NCBI GenBank assembly: GCA_944332505.1 | Contig: CALVKC010000004.1 | Location: 1-64,000 of the forward strand | Reading direction: 5' to 3' | From: an uncultured Bacilli bacterium | GTDB taxonomy: Bacteria > Bacillota_I > Bacilli_A > RF39 > UBA660 | DNA: 64,000 bases | Shown here: positions 24,570-33,505 of the stretch, piece after piece | Position numbering within the stretch: the stretch's first letter is position 1 | Layout of the letters: each line of letters starts with the position of its first letter | The notes under the pieces: generated by a model | What the model saw: the letters and a program-made list of their open reading frames with translations, nothing else | What the model was told of the DNA's origin: nothing | The model's database searches: none | Position numbers and translations under genes: made by a program

Positions 24570-25080
24570 TAGTATATGTAATATTATTATTCATTAATGT
24601 AAATCCTTGTGCTTGATATTTTTTAATTGTATTTTTAATCAAAGTTTGACCTTGATTAGTTAGCAACAATTCAGCGATAGGAATTACATTTCGCTTATTT
24701 GTTTTAAATGGCACAACAATTAAAGAATTATCATCACGTTTAAACACAAGTCCATTTTTCTGTTTAGCTGTTATGTGTTTATTCATTTCGCACATAGATG
24801 CAAGTTCATCAGCTAATATAGGTATTGTATATTGCCAAGTTTTAATACCGAACGCACCAAATGTTTTACAAACTACTTCAGCTACATCATTAAATAGTTC
24901 GATATTAAGCGGCTCAACATTAGTTTCTCCACCCCAACCGTCATTCCAACAGTTAGCTATATGGATATTATTAGCCCACAATTCGCCTTGATATGGGATG
25001 CTATCATCATGCCCCATAACTCTTTTGAATTTGCGAAGTTCAATTTTATATTTACCAAATACTTTATTTATTTTTCCCAT
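24556..25080 (-). CDS. Hypothetical protein
   Basis: 174 aa: MGKINKVFGKYKIELRKFKR, with NCWNDGWGGETNVEPLNIEL and an Asn-rich C-terminus. No family recognised. Its stop codon lies in a palindrome copy. Promoter -7 box complement 25085-25092. Confidence 0.7.
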   Translation of the reverse strand: MGKINKVFGKYKIELRKFKRVMGHDDSIPYQGELWANNIHIANCWNDGWGGETNVEPLNIELFNDVAEVVCKTFGAFGIKTWQYTIPILADELASMCEMNKHITAKQKNGLVFKRDDNSLIVVPFKTNKRNVIPIAELLLTNQGQTLIKNTIKKYQAQGFTLMNNNITYTKVLN

Positions 25081-25120
25081 ACTGCAAAGATAAGAAAATT
25101 ATTTGAACTACACAAGTTTT

Positions 25121-25390
25121 TTAAATGGTAATTTTACATTTATCTGCAAAATATACATACAGTTCATAGTTAAATTCATGGTAGCCTTTTTGGTTACCAA
25201 TAAGCCATTGCTTCAACTCTTCTTTATTTTCAAACGGTTTTTTACCATTTCGATACGCATATCTAATAATGCTATCTATATCTGGTGTAAGTTCTTCAAT
25301 AAAATCTCTTACTCTTTTTTTAGTTTTTGGAACTAGAATTCGATTAATGTTTAATGGTTTACCATTGATTTTGATTTCTTTATTTGCCAT
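25121..25390 (-). CDS. Hypothetical protein
   Basis: 89 aa: MANKEIKINGKPLNINRILV, with Lys/Arg-rich TKKRVRDFIEELT. Starts 6 bp after the stop of the gene at 25397; same operon. Function unknown. Confidence 0.65.
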   Translation of the reverse strand: MANKEIKINGKPLNINRILVPKTKKRVRDFIEELTPDIDSIIRYAYRNGKKPFENKEELKQWLIGNQKGYHEFNYELYVYFADKCKITI

Positions 25391-25396
25391 ATTTAT

Positions 25397-25729
25397 TTAA
25401 GCTTTATAGTAACAGTAAAAATAATAATTACAAATATTTTGGCAGACACAACGTAATGTATCTACATCTAATTTAGATATTGGAATATTTCCTTTTATTG
25501 ACAATAAATTATATTGGTCAACACCCCATATTTTACCATATTTGGATAATATAACCATATACCCATGCTCAAAAGCTAAAAGCCCCTCAAAACCAACAAA
25601 CTCACGTATAAATTCTATAAGCTTCGATGACGTTTTAAGCCCATTAATTAAATCTAAACACTCATCTTTTTTTTCATACCCCTCTTTAACTAAGGTATCA
25701 ATTTTTTTAATGATTTCTTTTACTTTCAT
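25397..25729 (-). CDS. Hypothetical protein
   Basis: 110 aa: MKVKEIIKKIDTLVKEGYEK .... Ends with an aromatic/Cys-rich tail (CQNICNYYFYCYYKA). Promoter -7 box complement 25749-25756, 20 bp from the start with the aagttttacatta-type leader seen in many genes here. Confidence 0.65.
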   Translation of the reverse strand: MKVKEIIKKIDTLVKEGYEKKDECLDLINGLKTSSKLIEFIREFVGFEGLLAFEHGYMVILSKYGKIWGVDQYNLLSIKGNIPISKLDVDTLRCVCQNICNYYFYCYYKA

Positions 25730-25824
25730 GTCTTTAAGTTTTACATTACAAAGATAATATATTTATTTCAAATAGACAAATAAAATCAAATATTTTTTTA
25801 TGTAATATTTTTTAACTAAAATAA

Positions 25825-25910
25825 TTTGGCTGATACCTTAGATTGTTGTATATTTGTGGCGTGAAATTATAGATAATAAAAAACGCCACCTAAATAAGTG
25901 GCGTTTTTTT
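25825..25910 (+). ncRNA. Small RNA unit with terminator
   Basis: TTTGG 25825, N20, TATATTTG 25849-25856, leader GGCGTGAAATTATAGATAAT, hairpin AACGCCAC / GTGGCGTT (25882-25905), T-run. Confidence 0.55.
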
Positions 25911-25927
25911 ATATTTGATATTGTTTT

Positions 25928-26113
25928 TTATTTATCAGTCTTACTTAATTTTAAAACTAAATAAATAAAAGTTAATATATGAGTGATAAAATATATTTTC
26001 AATATAGATTCTGGTATTTTTTCAATTGCCATTTCAAATATCAATATACCAGTTATAAAAGAAAATAATAATGCAATCCAAAGAATTAAAATTAAAGCTG
26101 ATAGAAAACGCAT
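25928..26113 (-). CDS. Small membrane protein
   Basis: 61 aa with two hydrophobic segments: LSALILILWIALLFSFITGI and IYFITHILTFIYLVLKL. Third gene of the operon starting at 26669. Function unknown. Confidence 0.6.
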   Translation of the reverse strand: MRFLSALILILWIALLFSFITGILIFEMAIEKIPESILKIYFITHILTFIYLVLKLSKTDK

Positions 26114-26133
26114 ATCATAACGTATTTTAATTG

Positions 26134-26421
26134 TTATTCAACGTCCGCATCATCGCATAACTCACCACTATAAGGTGAATATACACAACCAGATTCCACC
26201 GCACCACTTTCAACGGCAAAAGCACCAGAATGTTTTTCATAATAAATCTCACATTCAATTTCAATAACAGGATTAGCTTTGATAGCTTCTTCTGTATTTT
26301 CATAAAGTCCTTGTTCTACAAGTTCTTCTATTTTATTTTTATATGCAATTGGCGTATCAATAGCATTTAGCTTTATATTAATAGGCTCATATTGCTCTGC
26401 ATTATTTAATTTTACTCCCAT
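26134..26421 (-). CDS. Conserved phage hypothetical protein
   Basis: 95 aa. The C-terminal block FAVESGAVESGCVYSPYSGE resembles a recurring small protein of gut phages (FAVES...SPYTGE). An insertion-like repeat VESGAVESG is visible. In operon with 26433 and 25928. Confidence 0.65.
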   Translation of the reverse strand: MGVKLNNAEQYEPINIKLNAIDTPIAYKNKIEELVEQGLYENTEEAIKANPVIEIECEIYYEKHSGAFAVESGAVESGCVYSPYSGELCDDADVE

Positions 26422-26432
26422 ATTATTATAAT

Positions 26433-26669
26433 TTAAATGAAAAACAATTCGTTTGCATATACCTCGGCTTCTGTGCCACTTTTAGTATCCTTAATTAGAA
26501 TAATATCATCTTTTTCTGTATAGATACCATTTTCGTTACCATTAATTTTTACAATAACGAACACTCTCTTCAAGGCTGAAAGCCTACTTCGTTTCGGATA
26601 TTCTTGAATTGCGGGGTCATTCCAATAACATTTATTCCCAATTCTAACAAGTGTTTCTAAATTTGCCAT
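26433..26669 (-). CDS. Hypothetical protein
   Basis: 78 aa: MANLETLVRIGNKCYWNDPA, with a short SH3-like beta pattern (VFVIVKINGNENGIYTEKDD). No family assigned. Promoter -7 box complement 26695-26702. Confidence 0.65.
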   Translation of the reverse strand: MANLETLVRIGNKCYWNDPAIQEYPKRSRLSALKRVFVIVKINGNENGIYTEKDDIILIKDTKSGTEAEVYANELFFI

Positions 26670-26777
26670 ATCGTTTTAGTTTAATATTGTACTACAAAGG
26701 TAATAATTTATTCCATATAAATCAAATATAATGTGTTAAAAAAATAAAAATGGTAGGAGATATTTCCTACCATTTGA

Positions 26778-27374
26778 TTAATAACTATCTACGCCTTTTA
26801 ACGCTATTTTTTGGCACTCTTTTATAATATTGTTAATATCATGAATAGCCATAGTAGAACGGCTGATAAGTGTTTTAATACCTAATCGTCGCCCCTCACC
26901 ACTAATAAATTCATAGTCATTAAAATGTTGAAGGTAACCACTTTTCACAATATTGTGACACAACATATCAATATATGATTTAAGGTCGTCAAGGTCATAC
27001 GATAACTTTTCAATTAGTTGAAAAATATGTTTACTATTCCGTCTGCCAAGTTCGTTTATATCGTGAATAGTGTTAACGACAGTTCTTGCTTTACATTTAT
27101 ATAAAATAAATGGTCCTTCAATATCTTTACATTCAATAAATTTTTTAGCCACAACACCCCATTGACGATATGCGTTATCATGATAAGCTGATAATGACTT
27201 AATAAATTTTACTTTTTTGAGCATTAATTTAATATCGTCCGAAAGTAATTTAATTTCCGTAGGCTTCTTTTTACGTTTCCTTGTTTTCTTAGTCGGTTTT
27301 AATTCTTGCTTACTTTTCTTATAATCTTTCACCGACATTTTTACGCCATTTACAAGTATATAAGTATCTTCCAT
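26778..27374 (-). CDS. Hypothetical protein, basic N-terminus
   Basis: 198 aa. Residues 15-40 are very Lys/Arg-rich (SKQELKPTKKTRKRKKKPTE), which may bind nucleic acid; the rest is predicted helical with IHDINELGRRN and IHDINNIIKEC repeats. Promoter -7 complement near 27398-27405 (CAAATGTA). Terminator-like TAGGAGATATTTCCTA near 26752-26770. Confidence 0.65.
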   Translation of the reverse strand: MEDTYILVNGVKMSVKDYKKSKQELKPTKKTRKRKKKPTEIKLLSDDIKLMLKKVKFIKSLSAYHDNAYRQWGVVAKKFIECKDIEGPFILYKCKARTVVNTIHDINELGRRNSKHIFQLIEKLSYDLDDLKSYIDMLCHNIVKSGYLQHFNDYEFISGEGRRLGIKTLISRSTMAIHDINNIIKECQKIALKGVDSY

Positions 27375-27405
27375 ATTGTTGTTTTTTTTTTACGTTACAA
27401 ATGTA

Positions 27406-27712
27406 AATAAAATAAGTGGTATTACCAAATATAACACAACTTATTTTTTATGTTTTAAAACATACTTATATATCTATAAATCAAATACTATAATATAATT
27501 TAGAATATACAAGCATTAATAATAATATTTTTTGTATAAAGATTTATTAGCATATTTTAACATGAAAACTTTGTCTATTACGTCACAATGCCGTATATTT
27601 GTGGTGTGAAAAAATATCATACACTAAAAGTAATTTTTTTTCACAAAAGTATTAGGATATATCAAATAATATTATTATCTTTGTATTAGTAAAAACTTAA
27701 AAATAATTAGAT
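27406..27712 (+). promoter_or_regulatory. 307-bp gap with two promoters for the gene at 27713
   Basis: No gene. A conserved phage promoter TTTG (27570)-N20-TATATTTG (27594-27601) lies upstream of a second -7 box TATCTTTG at 27677-27684 with the aaaacttaaaaa leader. The left part is featureless AT-rich DNA. Confidence 0.55.
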
Positions 27713-28528
27713 ATGGAAAAAATCATTATAGGTGAGTATCATATTACAGATTGTGAACATATTGGTGATATTCATAGAGAAATTAATTTTTTGAAAAATG
27801 TTCACAATAGTATTAAGATAATTAATTCATATTGGGATAAAAAAGATTGTGGTGAGGCATATATTACATTCAGTTTCAACTCGAAATATTTTGCTGAAAT
27901 ATATGATAAAATAGATGCACGATATAATGAGGATATTAATGATTATATTGTGGTGAAACAAGAAACAAATGATGTATTTGCCAATGCAAAATTATATAAA
28001 TATAACGATTATAAAGTTATATATAATCATTATAGATGTTTTTTTGATGATACCAAAATAACTTTAGAACTATTTTTTGAAGAAACGTCTATAATTTCTA
28101 ATGCTGAAATAGTTAGTAAAGCAATAAATGTTTTAGGCGTTAAAACAACTATTATTTTAGGATATACTAAATATAAAGTCGATGATTCAAATTATGTACG
28201 TGTTTTACTCCAAACACTAATTGAAAATGTTAGTCATGAAAAATTAAAAGCATTTGGCGATTATTGTTTAGGTAAAAGAGGTTGGTTACATGATAATCAC
28301 ATATATGGTGAAATACGAATAAATTCGATATTAAAAGATTATTGTAAATATAATGACTTTGTTACATTAATTAAAACTATTGCTGATAAAAAACCACTCA
28401 AATTTAAGTGTTTAGATTATTACAGAAGCTCATTTATTGATATTGAGCATGACAAATATTTGAATGATGATAATACCATTAACGACACTATAAACATTAA
28501 TGGGTTTGATTATAAGTTAGTCCTATAA
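27713..28528 (+). CDS. Hypothetical protein
   Basis: 271 aa, one of few + strand genes in this region: MEKIIIGEYHITDCEHIGDI .... No motif recognised; the second half includes CLGKRGWLHDNHIYGEIRIN. Two promoters upstream. Followed by terminator 28553-28588. Confidence 0.65.
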   Translation: MEKIIIGEYHITDCEHIGDIHREINFLKNVHNSIKIINSYWDKKDCGEAYITFSFNSKYFAEIYDKIDARYNEDINDYIVVKQETNDVFANAKLYKYNDYKVIYNHYRCFFDDTKITLELFFEETSIISNAEIVSKAINVLGVKTTIILGYTKYKVDDSNYVRVLLQTLIENVSHEKLKAFGDYCLGKRGWLHDNHIYGEIRINSILKDYCKYNDFVTLIKTIADKKPLKFKCLDYYRSSFIDIEHDKYLNDDNTINDTININGFDYKLVL

Positions 28529-28552
28529 ACATATCTTCATTACCATTTGCAT

Positions 28553-28588
28553 AAAAGTGATACTATTAGTTTAGTATCACTTTTTTTT
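28553..28588 (+). terminator. Terminator
   Basis: AAAAGTGATACTA, loop, TAGTATCACTTTTTTTT: strong hairpin with T-run after the + gene. Confidence 0.75.
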
Positions 28589-28605
28589 ATTTTTAACTAA
28601 AATAA

Positions 28606-28694
28606 TTTGGTTGATTCCCTAAATTGCGGTATATTTGTGGTGTGAAATTATAGACAATAAAAAAGCTGAATACCTAAATAAGGCATTCAGCTTA
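28606..28694 (+). ncRNA. Small RNA unit with terminator
   Basis: TTTGG 28606, N20, TATATTTG 28630-28637, leader GGTGTGAAATTATAGACAAT, hairpin AAGCTGAAT / ATTCAGCTT (28663-28693). It begins right after the terminator of the + gene, so it is not that gene's extension. Confidence 0.6.
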
Positions 28695-28714
28695 AAGCTA
28701 TACGGATATTATCT

Positions 28715-29014
28715 TTAACCAAAAATATAGTTAGATAGTGCTATATAAACATTATTAGCCGTTGTTGAAAGGCATTCATCGTCATTGACCCATTCTCCCC
28801 AATCTTCAACATATATTTCAATATCATTAGATTCAGTAAGACGAACTTTTGAAACTGCCGTATCATAAATTTCTCCATGCCTATCGCATATTAAGATATA
28901 TGGACGATTATCATCATTTTCGTCATAATCAAATTCAACAAAATTTTTGACACTTTTTAAACAATTAATGGCACTTAATCTATTTTCTGCCATTACTTTA
29001 AACAAATCAGTCAT
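28715..29014 (-). CDS. Hypothetical acidic protein
   Basis: 99 aa: MTDLFKVMAENRLSAINCLK, acidic centre FDYDENDDNRPY. No family recognised. Promoter -7 complement 29043-29050. Confidence 0.65.
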   Translation of the reverse strand: MTDLFKVMAENRLSAINCLKSVKNFVEFDYDENDDNRPYILICDRHGEIYDTAVSKVRLTESNDIEIYVEDWGEWVNDDECLSTTANNVYIALSNYIFG

Positions 29015-29079
29015 ATTGTATATAGTTTTTAAGTTTATATTACAAAGATAATAATTTAATTTGAATTATCCAACTTAAA

Positions 29080-29973
29080 TTATGATAAAATATATTTTAA
29101 TATCTTTTGTGTTCGTTCGTTTTTAAAATACGGCATATCTTTTTGTGCGCCATTAATAAAATCAATCACACCATTCTCATTAATAACGGCTTGTGATGTG
29201 ATATATTCATTTGCAATTGCTTCATAATCTTTTGTAAATAATGCTTCAATTGGTACATATAATTCTCTACTATATATATGACCACCAATATTAATATTGA
29301 AAAGGTGTATGTAAATACATTCGCTATCAAAATAGCTTGAAATTCGTGTCTTAAAAACGATTTCATTAATACGCTTTCTGTTGTTTATACAAGTTGCGAT
29401 TTCTTTAACTGACAACTGGTTTATTTCAATTGGGATTTTATATATTGAAAGTTCTTTTGGCAAATTTTCAAGGCATTTGCGTTGTTCCAAGGTATATTTA
29501 AAATCTTCTTTGAATAAAAACACGTTATCACTATTCTTAATGAATATGTTAGGGAAAATTTCAGCTAATAATGTTCTAAAAATTAAATTGAAAGTAACGT
29601 TTATATTTGCATTACATACTAAATAAACGTCATAATATTTGTCAACAAAACCAATGTTTCTTTTATAAACTGACGAAGTTGCACATTTCTCCGCAACCAA
29701 AACACCCTTATTAATTACAAAACCAGTTGGAGTATATGCGTATGATAATAAATCACTTAACACAATCTTCTTTTTAAGAAGTTTATCTATGGTTTTTAAA
29801 ACCCTCTTTTTATCAATATGTAGTTTATTAGCAAGTTTCTCAATAGGTAATAGTTGTAAGAAAATTTTATGCTTACTAATGTTTTTTGCATTTATCAAAG
29901 AAAGTGGACGAATAAAGTTATTATATTCAATCTTGTCACGATATGATTCAATTACTTTAATATTTTTTTCCAT
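29080..29973 (-). CDS. Hypothetical protein, possible winged-helix segment
   Basis: 297 aa. Residues ~42-72 (LPIEKLANKLHIDKKRVLKT then IDKLLKKKIV) look like a helix-turn-helix, and a second HTH-like stretch is LSVKEIATCINNRKRINEIV near 185-205. Could be DNA-binding; no family name. Promoter -7 complement 30000-30007. Confidence 0.6.
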   Translation of the reverse strand: MEKNIKVIESYRDKIEYNNFIRPLSLINAKNISKHKIFLQLLPIEKLANKLHIDKKRVLKTIDKLLKKKIVLSDLLSYAYTPTGFVINKGVLVAEKCATSSVYKRNIGFVDKYYDVYLVCNANINVTFNLIFRTLLAEIFPNIFIKNSDNVFLFKEDFKYTLEQRKCLENLPKELSIYKIPIEINQLSVKEIATCINNRKRINEIVFKTRISSYFDSECIYIHLFNINIGGHIYSRELYVPIEALFTKDYEAIANEYITSQAVINENGVIDFINGAQKDMPYFKNERTQKILKYILS

Positions 29974-30083
29974 AACTAACGTTTTTAAGTTTTACATTAC
30001 AAAGATAATACATTTATTTCATTTATACAAATAAAACATTGACTTTAACATAATTAATTTTTAATGTTAAAAGTGTTAATTTA

Positions 30084-30173
30084 TTTGGTTGATTGCCCAG
30101 ATTGTTGTATATTTGTGATGTGAAATTATAGACAATAAAAAAGCTGAATACCTTGCTTTAGATATTCAGCTTA
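30084..30173 (+). ncRNA. Small RNA unit with terminator
   Basis: TTTGG 30084, N20, TATATTTG 30108-30115, leader TGATGTGAAATTATAGACAA, hairpin AAGCTGAATA / TATTCAGCTT (30141-30172). Upstream lies the inverted repeat TTAACAT ... ATGTTAA between the two divergent promoters. Confidence 0.6.
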
Positions 30174-30199
30174 TTTATTATGGTTTAATATTATTTTTA

Positions 30200-30592
30200 T
30201 TACAAAATATTAGATAACATAATTGTTATGTTATCAGCTTGATAATGTCTACCACCAACTTGTATTTCTCTCAGTACATCATTATTCTCACTTAGAATAA
30301 CAATATTTCCATAGTTATCTTTAGTATCAAGTTTAATAGTTACATTATCGTAAAGCTCAAGAAGTTCATGAATACGTGGTTCAGTTGACTTATTTTCTTT
30401 AGAAATATAGAGGTCATACATTTCTTGATTATCAACATCTTGTTGTAGAAAATCAATTTTACAATCATCACAATCAAAAGCTTCATTATCAATATCAATC
30501 AAATTTGTGACAATATTAATTTCAGCATTTTGATTTGGATATTTTTGTAATTCGTTAATTAATTCTTTAATTGTCATAATCTCCATTTTCAA
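30200..30592 (-). CDS. Hypothetical acidic protein
   Basis: 130 aa from MKMEIMTIKELINELQKYPN; MTIKEL (start 30577) is an alternative. TIKELINELQKYPNQNAEI resembles small phage proteins of unknown role with LIxxLxxxPxdaeV. It overlaps the 3' end of the gene at 30567 by 26 bp. Confidence 0.65.
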   Translation of the reverse strand: MKMEIMTIKELINELQKYPNQNAEINIVTNLIDIDNEAFDCDDCKIDFLQQDVDNQEMYDLYISKENKSTEPRIHELLELYDNVTIKLDTKDNYGNIVILSENNDVLREIQVGGRHYQADNITIMLSNIL

Positions 30593-30755
30593 TATCTAAC
30601 AATTCATCTTTAGCCAATTGCAACATATTTGCTGCATCTTTTAATTTATCCAAAACAGAGCAATTAACCTCTAATAAAGCTCCTTGTTCACTAAGAGCTG
30701 TAATATCGTTAAATGCTTTGATAACTTGTAAATGAAAAAATATCAATTCATCCAT
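30567..30755 (-). CDS. Small hypothetical protein
   Basis: 62 aa helical protein: MDELIFFHLQVIKAFNDITA .... Promoter -7 complement 30785-30792. First gene of a two-gene operon with 30200. Confidence 0.6.
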   Translation of the reverse strand: MDELIFFHLQVIKAFNDITALSEQGALLEVNCSVLDKLKDAANMLQLAKDELLDIENGDYDN

Positions 30756-30868
30756 ATCGTATAATTTTTATTGATTTAGTAATACAAAGATAGCAACAAT
30801 AAATTGTTTTTCCAAATAAAATATTGACTTTAACATAATTAATTTTTAGTGTTAAAAGTGTTAATTTA

Positions 30869-30958
30869 TTTGGTCAGTTCAGCAAAAGGTCGTATATTTG
30901 TGATGTGAAATTACATATAAAAAAAATGGCGTGCCCTATAATATCTAGGGTACGCCAT
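30869..30958 (+). ncRNA. Small RNA unit with terminator
   Basis: TTTGG 30869, N20, TATATTTG 30893-30900, leader TGATGTGAAATTACATATAA, hairpin ATGGCGT.CCCTA / TAGGG.ACGCCAT (30926-30958). Terminates before tRNA-Leu of the - strand. Confidence 0.55.
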
Positions 30959-30987
30959 ACAATAAACATAAAAACTTAAAAACAACG

Positions 30988-31072
30988 TAGCGAGAACGGG
31001 ACTCGAACCCGCACAGCCGCAATGGCCAAAGGATTTTAAGTCCTTCGTGTCTACCAGTTTCACCATCTCGCC
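30988..31072 (-). tRNA. tRNA-Leu(TAA)
   Basis: 85 nt, class II. Acceptor GGCGAGA/TCTCGCT, anticodon arm AAGGA-CTTAAAA-TCCTT (TAA), long variable arm, T-arm GCGGG-TTCGAGT-CCCGT. Ordinary loop sequences including T33. Promoter -7 complement near 31113-31120. Confidence 0.9.
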
Positions 31073-31172
31073 ATAATATCAAAGAACTATTCTTTATTTT
31101 TTTTACATTGCAAAGATACAAATAAATATCTTAATATGCAAATTTTTAAAGAACTTTTTTTTACTTTTTTTG

Positions 31173-31293
31173 TTGAAGAGGGTGGATTTGAACCACCGAA
31201 GCCACTTGAAGTGGCAGACTACTTACCATAGTCCCCATTTGTCCACACCATTGTTACGCTAACATAACAATGTTTCCCCTCTGGTACTCTCCA
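31173..31293 (-). tRNA. Tyr-like tRNA with D-loop hairpin insert, copy 5
   Basis: Acceptor TGGAGAG/CTCTTCA, anticodon arm GACTA-TGGTAAG-TAGTC (GTA, G33), variable arm GCCAC/GTGGC. Insert hairpin ATTGTTATG / CGTAACAAT. It lies 7 kb from the other copies yet keeps the insert, so the insert is not a local accident. Confidence 0.6.
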
Positions 31294-31313
31294 AATATGA
31301 TTAGTAATAATAT

Positions 31314-31733
31314 TTAATGAATTTCTTCTAACGTGCCATCTTCGGAAATCTCATAAAATTTAAAACCATTACAATTTATTGGTTTCCACTTGATAGTGGC
31401 TTTGCGTACAGTTGCCATTTTTTTAACACAATCTTCACAACAAGTAGTAATCCAACCAAGTGTGTGACCAATATTATTGGTTGAACCACAAATCTCACAA
31501 GTCATAAAAGATTTACTTTCAGCTTCTTTAATTAAAGATTCAAGTTCTTCATTTGTGAAATTAGTATAAAACCTCAGCCCACCAAATTTTTCTTTAACTT
31601 GTATAATTTCTATTTTTTCCTCATGTTCATTATTATATCTTTCAATGTAATCAAAGATTGGCTTTAATAAGCCATCCCAACCTTTGCCACATTCTACATT
31701 AAACAATTCAAAAGGAGTTTTTAATTTGCTCAT
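31314..31733 (-). CDS. Conserved phage protein with zinc-finger-like cysteines
   Basis: 139 aa. ECGKGWDGLLKPIFDYIERY and VKEKFGGLRFYTNF are blocks I recognise from a widespread family of unknown function in phages. Then CEICGS ... TTCCEDCVKK gives four Cys fit for zinc. Promoter -7 complement 31755-31762. Confidence 0.75.
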   Translation of the reverse strand: MSKLKTPFELFNVECGKGWDGLLKPIFDYIERYNNEHEEKIEIIQVKEKFGGLRFYTNFTNEELESLIKEAESKSFMTCEICGSTNNIGHTLGWITTCCEDCVKKMATVRKATIKWKPINCNGFKFYEISEDGTLEEIH

Positions 31734-31790
31734 ACTAAAATTATTTTATGCTACAAAGATATAAATAAATTTTGAAAAAACCAAAAAAAA

Positions 31791-32831
31791 TTACTTATTA
31801 TTCAAATAATTCTTTTTTATTAGTGAATACACAATAGTACCAGCATTAGCAATTGAAACTATTTTATGTTCTTTCATCAATTCCATTATTTTTTTATGAA
31901 ACATTGGTTTTCGATGAAAAATTTCATTTTTAGTTCCTTTAAGCCCATTATTGTCATTATAATCACATGTCCACATATTCATAAAACCAGAACCATCCCA
32001 ACTTTCAAAATTAAATCCAAGTGTTTCGAGTGATTTTCCAGAATTATGGTCAGCATCAACATAAAATTTCAATTCATTAACCTCAATATTTCTATTTCCA
32101 ATTTTTAATATTGGATATTCTAAAAGAAAATGTTTAAGTAATTTACTTGAGCCACCTAATACTTGTGTTCCAATTAATGTTGATACACGAATTATTTCAA
32201 TAAAAGGATTATCTTCTCTATTTTTATTACCATAAAAATTATAACCAAATGTATATACAAAAACTAAAGTTCCAGCTTTTAAGCCATTTTTTTCTTTTTT
32301 AAGATAAAGGCCTAAATTTTTATTTGCTGAACGATAACCATAAAAACAATTAGTATCGAGAAAAGGGCGCAATTCTGTGTTTGGTACTTCTCTAACTTCG
32401 CAATCTCTTGCGTAAATTCTTGTTTTAATTTTACCTACAGCAGTTAATATATATCCTTTTAATACTTCCCATTTTCTATGATAATTTTCTAAAATATTAC
32501 CTTCAATATCTTTAATTGTTTTACTTTCAGTAATTTCAAAATCCTTTATCCAAATTGTACGTATATTTTTATTATGATTTTCTTTTGAAATATTAATGAA
32601 ATAATTATGCGGTAAACCAATAATACCAAAACGTTTTGTATAATCCATTAAATGAGTTAATGAATTAACATAACGTAATTGTAATGTACCATCATTCAAA
32701 TGATATATTACTTCATCAGCTTTAGAATTATCAGACAATAAAATTTCAATTACTTCTTTTTTAAAAGAAATCGAATTATCAATTAAAAAATCTTCAATTA
32801 TTGAAAGATTAATTTTATCTTGTTCTGTCAT
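31791..32831 (-). CDS. Unknown protein, C-terminus resembling phage homing-nuclease-associated domain
   Basis: 346 aa. The C-terminal third (FYVDADHNSGKSLETLGFNF, then FHRKPMFHKKIMELM) resembles the last domain of some phage-borne endonuclease-like proteins (pattern 'Y-D---S-G-S-E-LGF ... R---F-K--L'). The N-terminal two thirds show no recognised motif. Promoter -7 complement near 32870-32877; a second, upstream promoter lies at 33026-33033. Assignment tentative. Confidence 0.55.
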   Translation of the reverse strand: MTEQDKINLSIIEDFLIDNSISFKKEVIEILLSDNSKADEVIYHLNDGTLQLRYVNSLTHLMDYTKRFGIIGLPHNYFINISKENHNKNIRTIWIKDFEITESKTIKDIEGNILENYHRKWEVLKGYILTAVGKIKTRIYARDCEVREVPNTELRPFLDTNCFYGYRSANKNLGLYLKKEKNGLKAGTLVFVYTFGYNFYGNKNREDNPFIEIIRVSTLIGTQVLGGSSKLLKHFLLEYPILKIGNRNIEVNELKFYVDADHNSGKSLETLGFNFESWDGSGFMNMWTCDYNDNNGLKGTKNEIFHRKPMFHKKIMELMKEHKIVSIANAGTIVYSLIKKNYLNNK

Positions 32832-33064
32832 TATATCATTTATTTATATAAGTTATTATTTAAATAACACAAATATATAAACTTTATTTTAAATATCCAA
32901 TAATTGTTTGATTTTTTTATATATCTTTTTCACGTAACCAAATATATTATTAAGGAATAATTTTTAAGCTTGAATAATCATTTTTCTTTTGTTATTCGTC
33001 TCATAACGTTGTTACTTTAAATAACAATGCAAAGATAATAAATTTATTTCATATATGCAAATTT

Positions 33065-33358
33065 TTAAATAAGTTTATATTTTGATATATCGTTATATTC
33101 AAAAGCTGTATTTGGAAAAATTTTACTTAAATCCCAGATAGTACAGATATTATCTTCATTATCACGAGTTTCACCAACATAACACCCTTTTTGTCCGTAT
33201 TGGATAAAATGGCTTTCCATGAAATCATATAACAAACTCCAACGAGACTTTGGTAATATAGCATATCTTTGTTTCAAGGTAACAAACTCTACCTCATTAG
33301 TTATATCATTTTTTATGTAAAAAAGTACTCGTTTTTTGGTGACTATTAATTTTTTCAT
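33065..33358 (-). CDS. Hypothetical protein
   Basis: 97 aa: MKKLIVTKKRVLFYIKNDIT .... No family recognised. No clean promoter directly upstream, which instead has a palindrome copy and tRNA-like sequences; probably co-transcribed with them. Confidence 0.65.
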   Translation of the reverse strand: MKKLIVTKKRVLFYIKNDITNEVEFVTLKQRYAILPKSRWSLLYDFMESHFIQYGQKGCYVGETRDNEDNICTIWDLSKIFPNTAFEYNDISKYKLI

Positions 33359-33390
33359 ATTTCAATATATTATAATAATTATAATACAAA

Positions 33391-33410
33391 AGATACTTAA
33401 TTAAGTACCC
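33391..33410. repeat. 20-bp palindrome, copy 5
   Basis: AGATACTTAATTAAGTACCC, one base changed in each arm tip. Between a tRNA-like gene and the start of the gene at 33065. Confidence 0.65.
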
Positions 33411-33416
33411 TATATG

Positions 33417-33484
33417 TGGATAGTATGGGAATCGAACCCATGTTTACCGCTCCCTCGCCCTCTAACCACCTGAGGTATATGCCC
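33417..33484 (-). tRNA. Degenerate tRNA-like sequence
   Basis: T-arm ATGGG-TTCGATT-CCCAT and D-arm CCTC-AGGTGGTTA-GAGG are perfect, but the acceptor 5' strand (GGGCATA) pairs badly with ACTATCC and no anticodon stem forms. Probably a decayed or recombined tRNA. Confidence 0.4.
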
Positions 33485-33505
33485 ATATATCTTTTATTTA
33501 TTATG

